Source: JAYPAN01 sp038123715
GTDB taxonomy: Bacteria > Pseudomonadota > Alphaproteobacteria > RS24
Reading direction: 5' to 3'
NCBI GenBank assembly: GCA_038123715.1
Contig: JAYPAN010000010.1
Coordinates: forward strand, 1-60,355
DNA: 60,355 nucleotides
Below are positions 8,676 through 16,711 of this stretch, piece by piece. Each line of letters opens with the position of its first letter. The first letter of the stretch is position 1. The notes beneath the pieces are model-generated. The model was not told the origin of the DNA and did no database searches. It worked only from the letters and a program-made list of their open reading frames with translations. Made by a program: the position numbers and the translations under genes.

Positions 8676-9262
8676 ATGGAAAATTATTCTGGCAGCAATG
8701 GTGTTTACCGGTCACTTGCCCTGCCCGCCAAGGCGGTGGCTTGGCTGCAAGAGGCAGGTGAAACCGCGCCCGGTTTTGCGGTTGAACTGGCCGATAAGAT
8801 ATTCACGCNNNNNNNNNNNNNNNNNNNNNNNNNNNNNNNNNNNNNNNNNNNNNNNNNNNNNNNNNNNNNNNNNNNNNNNNNNNNNNNNNNNNNNNNNNNN
8901 NNNNNNNNGCAGGTGAAACCGCGCCCGGTTTTGCGGTTGAACTGGCCGATAAGATATTCACGCCGAACTGGTCGTTCACCCAAAGCTTGCGCCTGTCACA
9001 AAGCCGGTCATCGCGCCTGCATTGGTCGCAAGCAAGCTGGTCTTGGGTGGCAGGTTATCGTGACCGGCTGTTTTATGGGCGCCAAGCCGAGATATTCGAA
9101 AACGCCAAATCCGGCTATCGCGATATCCGGCAATATGATTTCATCGAATATGCGTTTCGCGACAGCCCGCTTGCCTTGCGATTGGCGCATGGCCGTCTGC
9201 TCAATGTGCCGCAATTGCCCCGCGGGCGGTTGACGCAAATCAGCCTGTATTGGCGGTTTTAA
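8676..9262 (+). pseudogene. Unrecognised protein gene, interrupted by an assembly gap
   Basis: The frame from the ATG at 8676 runs into a 100-N gap and resumes after it. If the exact 55-bp duplication at the gap edges is collapsed, both sides join in frame into one protein of about 143 residues. It ends in LTQISLYWRF with a C-terminal Phe, a pattern seen in outer-membrane beta-barrel proteins but not proof of one. I recognise no family. The N-terminus is uncertain: there is no ribosome site at 8676, and in the neighbouring frame an ATG at 8668 encodes MAKWKIILAAMVF, which resembles the start of a signal peptide. A frameshift near 8700 is therefore possible. The stop overlaps the thrS stop through a shared TTAA. 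It is labelled broken only because of the gap; the genomic gene may be intact. Confidence 0.5.
8754..8963. other. Scaffold gap with exact 55-bp duplicated flanks
   Basis: Positions 8754-8808 are repeated without mismatch at 8909-8963, on either side of exactly 100 N. A 55-bp identity ending at both gap edges is what two contig ends look like when a k=55 de Bruijn assembly fails to merge them. Collapsing it keeps the reading frame. Confidence 0.9.
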
Positions 9263-11223
9263 TTTGCCCGCAAATCCGGCGCAGTGGCTTCCAAGGCCAG
9301 CGCCTCAGTCACCTCGGCAAGCCCAAGCACTTGCTGGTCTTTCGACCCCAAACGCCGCATGGAGACGGTTTGCCCTTCCGCCTCGCGCATGCCAACCGCC
9401 AATATCACCGGCACTTTGGCGACCGAATGTTCGCGCACTTTATAATTGATTTTCTCATTGCGCGTATCGGCGCGGGCGCGCAGCCCTGCCGCTTTCAGCG
9501 CATCCACCACTTGCGCGGCATAAGTGTCGGCCTCAGTGGTAATCGGGCAGACCACCACCTGCTCCGGCGCCAGCCATAAGGGCAGCTTGCCGGCATAGCT
9601 TTCAATCATAATGCCGATAAAACGCTCCAGCGTGCCAAGCACGGCGCGGTGCAGCATGACCGGCCGGTGCTTATTGCCATCCTCGCCAATATAGGCGGCG
9701 TCAAGGCGTTCGGGCAGCACAAAGTCCAATTGCAGCGTGCCGCATTGCCATGTGCGGCCAATCGCGTCGCGCAAATGATATTCGATTTTCGGGCCATAAA
9801 ACGCGCCCTCATTGGGCAGTTCTTCCCAATCCAGCCCCGCCGCTGTCAACGCCGAGCGCAAGCCGTCTTCCGCCCTGTCCCAAACCGCGTCGTCACCGGC
9901 GCGCACATCCGGCCGCAGCGCCAGCTTCACCGAAACATCGGTAAAGCCCAAATCATCATATACACTTGTCACCAATTGGCAGAAAGCGACCGCCTCGTCG
10001 ATAATCTGGTCTTCGCGGCAGAAAATATGCGCGTCATCCTGCGTCATCTGGCGCACCCGCATCAGCCCGTGCAAAGCCCCATGCGCTTCATTGCGGTGGC
10101 AGCAGCCAAACTCAGCCATGCGTATCGGCAGGTCGCGATAGCTTTTTATGCCTTGTTTGAAAATCTGCACATGAGCCGGGCAGTTCATCGGTTTGAGCGC
10201 CATTAAATCGGCCTTGCCGGACAGCACATTCTGGCCATCTTCCACTGACGGCACTTCATCGGGCACAACAAACATATTCTCGCGGAACTTTTCCCAATGA
10301 CCTGATTGCTCCCAGAACCGCCTGTCCAGCACTTGCGGGGTTTTGACTTCCTGATAATCCGCCGCATCGAGCCGCCGCCGGATATATTGCTCAAGCGCCT
10401 GCCAGATAAGATAGCCTTTCGGATGCCAAAAAACCGAGCCTTGCGCCTCCTCCTGCAAATGGAATAAATCCATTTCCCGACCAAGGCGGCGGTGGTCGCG
10501 TTTTTCGGCCTCTTCCACCATATGCAGATAGGCTTTCAAATCCTTTTCACTGCCCCAGCATGTGCCGTAAATGCGTTGCAGCATTTCATTATTGCTGTCG
10601 CCGCGCCAATAAGCGCCGGCCAGCTTGGTCAGCTTGAACGCCTTGCCCAGCCTGCCGGTTGAGGGCAGATGCGGGCCACGGCACAAATCTTTCCAATCGC
10701 CCTGCCGGTAAACCGTCACTTCTTCATTGCCGGGGATGGAAGCGATGATTTCAGCCTTGTATTCTTCGCCAATCTCGCGGAAATGGGCGACCGCCTCGGC
10801 TCTGTCCCAAACTTCGCGGATAATCGCTTCATCGCGGTCAACAATTTCACGCATCCGCGCTTCAATAGCCTCCAAATCATCAAGGCTGAACGGCGTGGCG
10901 CGGGCGAAATCATAATAAAAGCCGTTTTCAATCACCGGCCCTATTGTTACTTGCGTATCGGGAAATAATTCCTGCACCGCCTCGGCCAGCACATGAGCGC
11001 AATCATGGCGCAATAAGTCAACGCCCTCAGCATCATTGGCGGTAATCACGGCGACATTGGCATCGCCCTCAATCAGTGTGGACAGGTCAACCAAGTCACC
11101 GTCCAATTTCAGTGCCAGCGCCTTTTTGGCCAGTGATTTGGAAATCGACTCGGCAAAAGCCGCGCCGGTCAGCGGCGCGTCAAAATCGCGGGTTGCCCCG
11201 TCAGGCAGGGTCAGTGTTATCAT
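9259..11223 (-). CDS. thrS: Threonine--tRNA ligase
   Basis: Charges tRNA-Thr. The 654-residue protein has the full bacterial layout: an N-terminal TGS domain (1-60), an editing domain with the zinc-type motif H73-x3-H77 and a DLCRGPH segment (C181, H185), the class II catalytic core with MNCPAH, RMAEFG..HRNE and GAFYGPKIEY, and a C-terminal anticodon-binding domain (VVCPITTEADTYA onward). yidD precedes it and overlaps its start by 23 bp, so the two are translated from one message. Its stop shares TTAA with the convergent broken gene. Confidence 0.97.
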   Translation of the reverse strand: MITLTLPDGATRDFDAPLTGAAFAESISKSLAKKALALKLDGDLVDLSTLIEGDANVAVITANDAEGVDLLRHDCAHVLAEAVQELFPDTQVTIGPVIENGFYYDFARATPFSLDDLEAIEARMREIVDRDEAIIREVWDRAEAVAHFREIGEEYKAEIIASIPGNEEVTVYRQGDWKDLCRGPHLPSTGRLGKAFKLTKLAGAYWRGDSNNEMLQRIYGTCWGSEKDLKAYLHMVEEAEKRDHRRLGREMDLFHLQEEAQGSVFWHPKGYLIWQALEQYIRRRLDAADYQEVKTPQVLDRRFWEQSGHWEKFRENMFVVPDEVPSVEDGQNVLSGKADLMALKPMNCPAHVQIFKQGIKSYRDLPIRMAEFGCCHRNEAHGALHGLMRVRQMTQDDAHIFCREDQIIDEAVAFCQLVTSVYDDLGFTDVSVKLALRPDVRAGDDAVWDRAEDGLRSALTAAGLDWEELPNEGAFYGPKIEYHLRDAIGRTWQCGTLQLDFVLPERLDAAYIGEDGNKHRPVMLHRAVLGTLERFIGIMIESYAGKLPLWLAPEQVVVCPITTEADTYAAQVVDALKAAGLRARADTRNEKINYKVREHSVAKVPVILAVGMREAEGQTVSMRRLGSKDQQVLGLAEVTEALALEATAPDLRAN

Positions 11224-11530
11224 TTTTCTCGTCCAATTTCTCGTCAGCAGATTTCACTCTCCAAGGGGCATAGCAAGGTGCGCGGGAAATCTCAACCGGT
11301 ACCGGGTCAAATCCCGACCCCGCCCCCAATCGCTCAATCGGATGACAACGCGCCAGCCGTTTCATCGCCAGCCACAAACCGACCCACGCGCCATGCGCGC
11401 GCACCGCATCCAGCGCATATTCCGAACAAGTCGGCTGAAACCGGCAACGCGGCCCCAGCAAGGGCGAGACAAACAGCCGGTAAATATGCACCGGAATTGT
11501 GACAATCAGACTGGCAAGACGGTTGAGCAT
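11201..11530 (-). CDS. yidD: Membrane protein insertion efficiency factor YidD
   Basis: A 109-residue member of the YidD (UPF0161) family, a peripheral inner-membrane protein that helps YidC-dependent insertion. The family core is visible: YRLFVSPLLGPRCRFQPTCS, then EYALDAVRAHG, then RCHP and GFDPVP, with conserved cysteines. A short amphipathic or hydrophobic N-terminus (LASLIVTIPVHIY) precedes it. In many alphaproteobacteria yidD neighbours rnpA-yidC; here it overlaps the start of thrS. The last 25 residues are charged and poorly conserved. Confidence 0.93.
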   Translation of the reverse strand: MLNRLASLIVTIPVHIYRLFVSPLLGPRCRFQPTCSEYALDAVRAHGAWVGLWLAMKRLARCHPIERLGAGSGFDPVPVEISRAPCYAPWRVKSADEKLDEKNDNTDPA

Positions 11531-11584
11531 AAGCGGGTATTTCGTTAGCCTTTAGGCGCAGAAGATAAAAGACAGGGGTTAACT

Positions 11585-11794
11585 ATGTCGCTATTTGACT
11601 GGATTGACAACAAAACGCGGAACTGGCGGTGGTATGATTTCGGCCTGCTGAAATACTGTGTGGCGGCTTTTGTGCTGGCAGTGGCAGATTTATGGCCGGC
11701 ATTGCTGATGCCGGGCTGGACGGTTTATGGCACGATATTTCTAATTGTTTATATCGCGCTTTTGTTCCGTGTGTTTGTGCTGAAGCAGAATTGA
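11585..11794 (+). CDS. Small two-span membrane protein, function unknown
   Basis: 69 residues: a short charged N-terminus (MSLFDWIDNKTRNWRW) followed by two hydrophobic stretches, LLKYCVAAFVLAVADLW and YGTIFLIVYIALLFRVFVL, joined by a short turn. A GGGG stretch lies just before the ATG. I do not recognise a family. It is divergent from yidD-thrS and stands before the DUF1905 gene, 83 bp away. Confidence 0.6.
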   Translation: MSLFDWIDNKTRNWRWYDFGLLKYCVAAFVLAVADLWPALLMPGWTVYGTIFLIVYIALLFRVFVLKQN

Positions 11795-11877
11795 CGGCGA
11801 TGTGCCAATGTCAGCGCGGAAATGTTGCAGGTGGGTTTGTATCGTGATTTTCAGAGCCAGATGTTAAATAATGGGCA

Positions 11878-12186
11878 ATGGATAATCTGATTTACAGTTT
11901 TCGCGGTGAGATTTGGACGTGGTCGGGCAAAAAGACTGACTGGTTTTTTGTAACCGTGCCGTCAGAGATGAGCGCGCATATTCGCTATTTCACCAGCCAT
12001 GTGCAGCGCGGTTTCAAATCTTTAAAAGTGCGGGCGCAAATCGGTGACACATTTTGGGAAACCTCCATGTTTCCCAGCAAGCAGCGCACGGCTTATTTGC
12101 TGCCGGTCAAAAAAAGCGTGCGCGACGCCGAAGCCGTGGATAAGGGCGACAGCGCAGACATCACCATCACTATTTTGGGATTGTGA
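11878..12186 (+). CDS. DUF1905 domain protein
   Basis: A 102-residue protein that fits the DUF1905 family: an N-terminal FRGEIWTWSGKKTDWFFVTVP strand pair, then KVRAQIGDTFWETSMFPS and YLLPVKKSVRDAEAVDKGDSADITITIL, which form the small beta-barrel typical of the family. Its biochemical role is unknown. There is no good ribosome site; the ATG follows an ATGGGCA sequence. It is convergent with the IscU-like gene, with 5 bp between stops. Confidence 0.8.
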   Translation: MDNLIYSFRGEIWTWSGKKTDWFFVTVPSEMSAHIRYFTSHVQRGFKSLKVRAQIGDTFWETSMFPSKQRTAYLLPVKKSVRDAEAVDKGDSADITITILGL

Positions 12187-12191
12187 GCCTC

Positions 12192-12635
12192 TCACACGCC
12201 CAATTGGGTGAGGCAGTCTTCCACCGCGTCGAAAGTCAGCAGGGTTGAAGCGTGGCGATTGGGATAGTCGCGCACCGGCTCCAGCACTTGCAAATCTTCC
12301 CAACGCGCATCAAGCCCGACCTTGTGCGGTGGCGGGGCGGCTTGTTTCAGCATGGCGCGCATGGCACTGGCCAAATCGCGCAATTCCTGCGGCGTGCTGC
12401 CGATAATTTCGCGCGCCATGACCGAGCTGCTGGCCTGCCCCAGCGCGCAAGCCTCAACAATTTGGGCAAAGTCGCTGACCCGCCCATCGGCGCCAAGTGC
12501 CAGCTCAACATGCACTTTCGAACCGCACAGGCGCGAGACGGCATCGGCCGAAGCAGCAGGCGCGTCCAAATGGCCGATATGGGGAATGTCGGCAGCAAGT
12601 TGCAAAATGCGCTGATTGTATAAATCATTCATCAT
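12192..12635 (-). CDS. Iron-sulfur cluster assembly scaffold protein, IscU/NifU N-terminal type
   Basis: 147 residues of the SufE2/IscU-like scaffold family. Three cysteines fit the cluster-binding positions: SRLCGSKVHVEL near residue 37, VEACALGQASSSVMA near residue 63, and DCLTQLGV at the C-terminus. Such proteins build Fe-S clusters for delivery to apo-proteins. The third Cys is closer to the C-terminus than in classical IscU, as in the shorter alphaproteobacterial variant often found beside cysS or hisI. It lies 24 bp downstream of cysS's stop-side neighbour region but is read first; cysS stops only 24 bp before this gene's 5' side, so each may have its own promoter. Confidence 0.78.
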   Translation of the reverse strand: MMNDLYNQRILQLAADIPHIGHLDAPAASADAVSRLCGSKVHVELALGADGRVSDFAQIVEACALGQASSSVMAREIIGSTPQELRDLASAMRAMLKQAAPPPHKVGLDARWEDLQVLEPVRDYPNRHASTLLTFDAVEDCLTQLGV

Positions 12636-12659
12636 GGACTTAAGATAAGACCTTACCGC

Positions 12660-14006
12660 CTATCTTGCGAGGTGCCATTTTGTCCCTTCGGGCGTGTCTT
12701 CAATCACCACGCCCATTTCGGTCAATTTATCGCGCACCGCATCGGCGGCGGCAAAGTCGCGCGCGGCACGGGCGGCGGCGCGGTCTTGCAGCAATTGTTC
12801 AATGGCGGCGGCGTCAATATCGCCCGGCTCAACGGCAAACCAATCTTCCGGCGGCTGCTGCAAAATACCCATAATTGCCCCGGCGGCCAAAAGCGCGCCC
12901 TTGTCTTGCGGCGTGTTCAGCTCTTTGGCCAGCGCGAATAATTCGGCCAGCGCCTTGGCGGTGTTCAAATCATCGGCCAAAGCGGCCATAAAACCGGCGG
13001 GCGGGTCGGCCACGACCGCTTCCATATCTGCGGCATCGCGCAATGCGCCATAGAGCCGGTCGAGATTCTTCACCGATTGTTCTAGCAATTGCGGTGTAAA
13101 ATCAAGTACTTGGCGATAATGACCTTGTAACAAAGCCAGCCTTATCGCCTCGCCCGGCGTGTCTGTCAGCAAATCCTTGACCAAAGCGATATTGCCCAAA
13201 GATTTCGACATTTTCTCACCGGAGATATTGAGCATACCATTATGCAGCCAGAAGCGCGCAAGCGGCGCATTATGGGCGCAGCGGCTTTGCGCGCATTCAT
13301 TTTCATGGTGCGGAAACAGCAAATCCGCCCCGCCGCCATGAATGTCAATCGTTGTGCCAAGATGTTCGGCAATCATTGCCGAACATTCAATATGCCAGCC
13401 GGGTCGTCCCCTGCCCCATTGGCTGTCCCAGCCCGGCAATTCCGGCGGCGAGGGTTTCCACAGCACGAAATCGCCGGGATTTTTCTTGTAAGGCGCAACT
13501 TCCACCCGTGCGCCGGCCAGCATATCTTCAAGGCTGCGATTGGACAGGCCGCCATAATCGGCATCCTTGCTGACATCAAACAGCACATGACCTTCTGCCG
13601 CATAGGCATGGCCGCTTGCGACCAGCGCCTCCATCATTGTCAGCATAGTGTCAATATGGTCGGTAGCACGCGGCTCAATATCCGGCGGCAAAACCCCCAA
13701 AGCGCCCATATCGATCATATATTGCGCGTAATAGCGCTCGGTAATGACGCTGATATCAACCTTTTCCTCCGCGGCGCGGGCGTTAATTTTATCATCAATA
13801 TCGGTGATATTGCGGGCATAGGTGACTTTCGGGAAAAGCCGTCGCAGCAGGCGCACCAGCACATCAAACACCACGGCTGGACGCGCATTGCCAATATGCG
13901 CCGCGCCATAGACGGTCGGGCCGCACACATAAATGGTCACATGAGCAGGGTCAGCAGGCACAAAATCCTGTTTTTCGCGGGTTAGATTGTTATGCAAGCG
14001 CAACAT
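12660..14006 (-). CDS. cysS: Cysteine--tRNA ligase
   Basis: Charges tRNA-Cys. From MLRLHNNL the protein has 448 residues. Class I signatures are present: CGPTVYGAAHIGNARP (HIGH motif as HIGN) and KMSKSLGN, plus the zinc ligands (CGPT, WHIECS, HHENE). The C-terminal helical anticodon region carries RAAARAARDFAAADAVRDKL. The start is chosen because the extra 18 upstream codons lack similarity. The IscU-like gene lies downstream on the same strand beyond a 24-bp space. Confidence 0.96.
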   Translation of the reverse strand: MLRLHNNLTREKQDFVPADPAHVTIYVCGPTVYGAAHIGNARPAVVFDVLVRLLRRLFPKVTYARNITDIDDKINARAAEEKVDISVITERYYAQYMIDMGALGVLPPDIEPRATDHIDTMLTMMEALVASGHAYAAEGHVLFDVSKDADYGGLSNRSLEDMLAGARVEVAPYKKNPGDFVLWKPSPPELPGWDSQWGRGRPGWHIECSAMIAEHLGTTIDIHGGGADLLFPHHENECAQSRCAHNAPLARFWLHNGMLNISGEKMSKSLGNIALVKDLLTDTPGEAIRLALLQGHYRQVLDFTPQLLEQSVKNLDRLYGALRDAADMEAVVADPPAGFMAALADDLNTAKALAELFALAKELNTPQDKGALLAAGAIMGILQQPPEDWFAVEPGDIDAAAIEQLLQDRAAARAARDFAAADAVRDKLTEMGVVIEDTPEGTKWHLAR

Positions 14007-14229
14007 GGCCGCACCATAAGCGAGCCACCCCCCGCGCTGCAAGCAATGATTGATTTGCAATTGTGAACCACGCCCCTAAATTAAACGTATCAAGTTTTGG
14101 CTGCGGAAACTGTCCTGTTGTCGCATCAGCGCTTTGATTTTGCATTTTGGCAAAACACTGTGCATATTTTTGCAGGGGGCTTTTCATCCGTATCATGTCA
14201 TAAGGCATGACCGCCGGGGGCCAGAGAGT

Positions 14230-14287
14230 TTGCGGGCAATCCCGGCATGCCTGACGAATACCGGGACGTATTTCCCGTAGGGTGAGG
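14230..14287 (+). promoter_or_regulatory. Structured folE leader, candidate THF-II (folE-motif) riboswitch
   Basis: Two stems separated by an asymmetric internal loop can be drawn exactly. The outer stem pairs TGCGGG (14231-14236) with CCCGTA (14274-14279); the inner stem pairs TCCCGG (14240-14245) with CCGGGA (14261-14266). The internal loop is CAA on one side and CGTATTT on the other, and the hairpin loop has 15 nt. The outer 3' arm runs directly into AGGGTGAGG, the folE ribosome binding site. The folE-motif RNAs of Gram-negative bacteria, shown to be a second class of tetrahydrofolate riboswitch, have this size, architecture and place. I matched architecture and context, not a covariance model. 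Confidence 0.55.
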
Positions 14288-14293
14288 CAGATT

Positions 14294-14920
14294 ATGGATG
14301 CTTATATCGATGGCGGGAAACCGCCTGCAGTTAGAGAACGGGACGTTAAAGTGGATAAACCTTCACGCGAAGAGGCGGAAGCCGCAGTTCGGACACTGAT
14401 TGCCTGGGCCGGAGACAATCCGGACAGGGAGGGGTTGGTTGACACGCCCAAGCGCGTCGTCAGCGCCTATCAGGAGTTTTTTGCCGGTTATGAAGAAGAC
14501 CCAGAAGCCGTTCTGGGGCGCACTTTTGAAGATGTCGAAGGCTATGATGATATGGTCATGTTGCGCGACATTGCGCTGGAAAGCCATTGCGAGCATCACA
14601 TGGTCGCCATTCTCGGCAAAGTGCATATTGCCTATCTGCCGGTTGATAAAGTGGTCGGCATTTCCAAGCTGGCGCGGGTGATTGAGATTTTCGCCAAACG
14701 CCTGCAAACGCAGGAAACCATGACGGCGCAAATTGTTGACTGTATCCAGCGTGTGCTGGAACCGGCCGGTATCGCTATTTTGGTAGATGCCAAGCACCAA
14801 TGCATGACAACGCGCGGCATTAAAAAACCGGATGTGGCCACCATTACCACGCAATTTACCGGTGTTTTTGCCGAAGATCCGAAAATGGAAGCGCGTTTCC
14901 TTGCCATGGTCAGCCGCTAG
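14294..14920 (+). CDS. folE: GTP cyclohydrolase I (type IA)
   Basis: Converts GTP to 7,8-dihydroneopterin triphosphate, the first step of folate (and pterin) synthesis. The 208-residue protein has the core ALESHCEHHMVAILGKVHIAYLP, with the zinc ligands C99 and H102, and KHQCMTTRGI with the third ligand C170. GISKLARVIEIFAKRLQTQE is the substrate-binding segment. I choose the ATG at 14294, 6 nt after GTGAGG; an in-frame GTG at 14282 lies inside the ribosome site. The leader probably controls its translation. hisI follows 38 bp later. Confidence 0.96.
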   Translation: MDAYIDGGKPPAVRERDVKVDKPSREEAEAAVRTLIAWAGDNPDREGLVDTPKRVVSAYQEFFAGYEEDPEAVLGRTFEDVEGYDDMVMLRDIALESHCEHHMVAILGKVHIAYLPVDKVVGISKLARVIEIFAKRLQTQETMTAQIVDCIQRVLEPAGIAILVDAKHQCMTTRGIKKPDVATITTQFTGVFAEDPKMEARFLAMVSR

Positions 14921-14958
14921 CCTTATAAGTCCGACTGTTCCAATTGACGAGGACAGTT

Positions 14959-15435
14959 ATGACCGGAATTTTTGCGAAACGCGAAACCGTTGAACAGGTT
15001 GAAGAAGGCCATGAGCTGGCGCCGAAATTTGACGCCAATGGCCTGATTCCCGCTGTCACCACTGATTATGACAGCGGTGAATTGCTGATGCATGGCTATA
15101 TGAATGAAGAAGCCCTGCAAAAAACCATTGCCACCGGTGAAGCGCATTATTATTCGCGCTCGCGCGAGGCGATATGGCATAAGGGGGCAACCTCCGGCCT
15201 GGTGCAAGATATTGTCGAAATGCGTATTGATGATGACCAAGATTGCGTCTGGATGCGGGTGCGCGTTGGCGGCAATGGCGCGAGCTGCCATGTCGGCTAT
15301 CGCTCTTGTTTTTACCGTTCCCTGCCAACCGGCACGCTGCCCGACAGCCCGGTCGCGCTGACATTTGAGGAAGACGAAAAAGTTTTCGACCCAATCGCGG
15401 TTTATGGCGACGCGCCCAATCCAACCAAGCTCTAG
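14959..15435 (+). CDS. hisI: Phosphoribosyl-AMP cyclohydrolase
   Basis: Opens the adenine ring of phosphoribosyl-AMP in histidine synthesis. The 158-residue protein shows the family motifs: LLMHGYMNEEALQKT, YYSRSREAIWHKGATSG, the metal-binding aspartates in MRIDDDQDCVWMRV, and the zinc cysteines in ASCHVGYRSCFYR. It is the stand-alone HisI form with no HisE fusion. The start has GAGGAC 6 nt upstream. It lies 38 bp after folE, and both enzymes act on purine-type rings by related ring openings, but co-regulation is only inferred from proximity. It is convergent with the CBS gene, 3 bp away. Confidence 0.95.
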   Translation: MTGIFAKRETVEQVEEGHELAPKFDANGLIPAVTTDYDSGELLMHGYMNEEALQKTIATGEAHYYSRSREAIWHKGATSGLVQDIVEMRIDDDQDCVWMRVRVGGNGASCHVGYRSCFYRSLPTGTLPDSPVALTFEEDEKVFDPIAVYGDAPNPTKL

Positions 15436-15438
15436 GCG

Positions 15439-15870
15439 TCAGCCGGTTTTGATATAATCGCGCAGCGCTTGAGCTTCAAGCTCGGTCTGGTTGATGCGGA
15501 AATTGACCAAATCGCCAATTGATACAATTCCGCATAACATGTCATCATCCATAACCGGCAAATGGCGAAACCGCTTTTCGGTCATGATTTCCATTGCCTC
15601 ATCGACAGATGTATCCAAGCTGATGCTTTGCGGGCGCGGCGTCATATGACGCGATAGCGGGTCATCGAGAATGGCTGCATCGCCCTCAGCCAAAGCGCGC
15701 ATAACATCGCGCTCGGTAAAGATGCCCTGACAACCATCACCACCGCCAGCGACAACCAGCGCACCAATTTGGCGGCGCGCCATCACCCGCAAAGCCTCGC
15801 GCACTGTCTGATTGCCGTCAATGGCAATCACATCAGCGCCTTTATTGTTCAAAATGGCTTTTATGCTCAT
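15439..15870 (-). CDS. Tandem CBS-domain protein
   Basis: 143 residues made of two CBS motifs: residues about 15-70 (TVREALRVMARRQIGALVVAGG...GIFTERDVMRAL) and 80-135 (SVDEAMEIMTEKRFRHLPVMDDDMLCGIVSIGDLV). Such free-standing pairs bind adenine nucleotides and act as energy-sensing regulators of partner proteins. The partner is unknown. The gene lies 67 bp downstream of the rhomboid gene on the same strand. Confidence 0.92.
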   Translation of the reverse strand: MSIKAILNNKGADVIAIDGNQTVREALRVMARRQIGALVVAGGGDGCQGIFTERDVMRALAEGDAAILDDPLSRHMTPRPQSISLDTSVDEAMEIMTEKRFRHLPVMDDDMLCGIVSIGDLVNFRINQTELEAQALRDYIKTG

Positions 15871-15937
15871 GCCTTACCCTTTCCTATCGCTATAGTGCGA
15901 CAGGCTGCCGCACATGGCAAGCCATAAGAAAGCGCGA

Positions 15938-16711
15938 TTATTTTTTCCAGTCGCCATAATCCACATTGCCCGGCCCGCCGGAAGCCGATAATGGCGGGCG
16001 TTCAAACAGGTCAATGGCAAACAGGCCGGTGAAAAATCCGGCCAAATGGGCAACCCAAGCGATATTGGCCGGTTGCCCGTCCGGCGTGGCATAGCCACCC
16101 GGCCCCAACAGGCCGAAAATCAAATTCAGCCCCAGCCAAATAATAATAAACATAATGACCGGACGCCGTTTCGGCACATCACGCAAGGCCAGCAATGGCC
16201 GCGCCGCGCGCGCGGCTTGCGGGCTGAGCCAGCGCGTATCGGGAAAGGCAAAACGCGCGGCAGCACCCATCATGCCCGACACGCCGCCCGATGCGCCAAT
16301 AATCGGTATGAGCCAGTCAGCCCGCGGCGCAACCATGATTTGCCCCAGACCGGCCAGCACAATGCACAGCACGAACAGCAGCAAAAACCGCCTCGTTCCC
16401 AGCCTTTGTGCCACTGGCGCGCCAAAGGCCAACAACCAGACCATATTCAAAATGCAATGCGACCAACCGCCATGCAAGAAACTATAGCTGACCAGCGTGA
16501 CCAGCCCCTGCCCCAGACCGCCGGGCAGACCATTGAGCCCTTCGGCAAAAAACCGCGCCGGAAACAGGCCGAGATGCACCAGAAAAAAGTTTTGCGACCC
16601 CGGCCCCGATGTCGCCATCACGAGCTGCACCAGCAAATACAGCGCGCACAGCCATAATATAATGGCCGGAGCGCGCAGCATTGGCTCGCGCGGCGTGGCG
16701 GTCTCACTCAC
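15938..16711 (-). CDS. Rhomboid family intramembrane serine protease
   Basis: A 257-residue inner-membrane protein with about six hydrophobic segments. The catalytic pair is present: GASG with Ser141 and the last-helix His222 in AWVAHLAGFFTG. The H-x3-N motif (H85, N89 in HCILNM) and an upstream FLHGGW are also there, so it should be active. Rhomboids cleave membrane-anchored substrates within the bilayer. It overlaps the end of the isomerase gene upstream by 4 bp (ATGA), so the two are translationally coupled. A substrate cannot be named. Confidence 0.93.
   Translation of the reverse strand: MSETATPREPMLRAPAIILWLCALYLLVQLVMATSGPGSQNFFLVHLGLFPARFFAEGLNGLPGGLGQGLVTLVSYSFLHGGWSHCILNMVWLLAFGAPVAQRLGTRRFLLLFVLCIVLAGLGQIMVAPRADWLIPIIGASGGVSGMMGAAARFAFPDTRWLSPQAARAARPLLALRDVPKRRPVIMFIIIWLGLNLIFGLLGPGGYATPDGQPANIAWVAHLAGFFTGLFAIDLFERPPLSASGGPGNVDYGDWKK

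Noticed and set aside
13990..14208. 72-codon minus-strand frame between cysS and folE
   Set aside because: It overlaps the cysS start, has no ribosome site and no similarity that I can see; the region is better explained as promoter and leader sequence.
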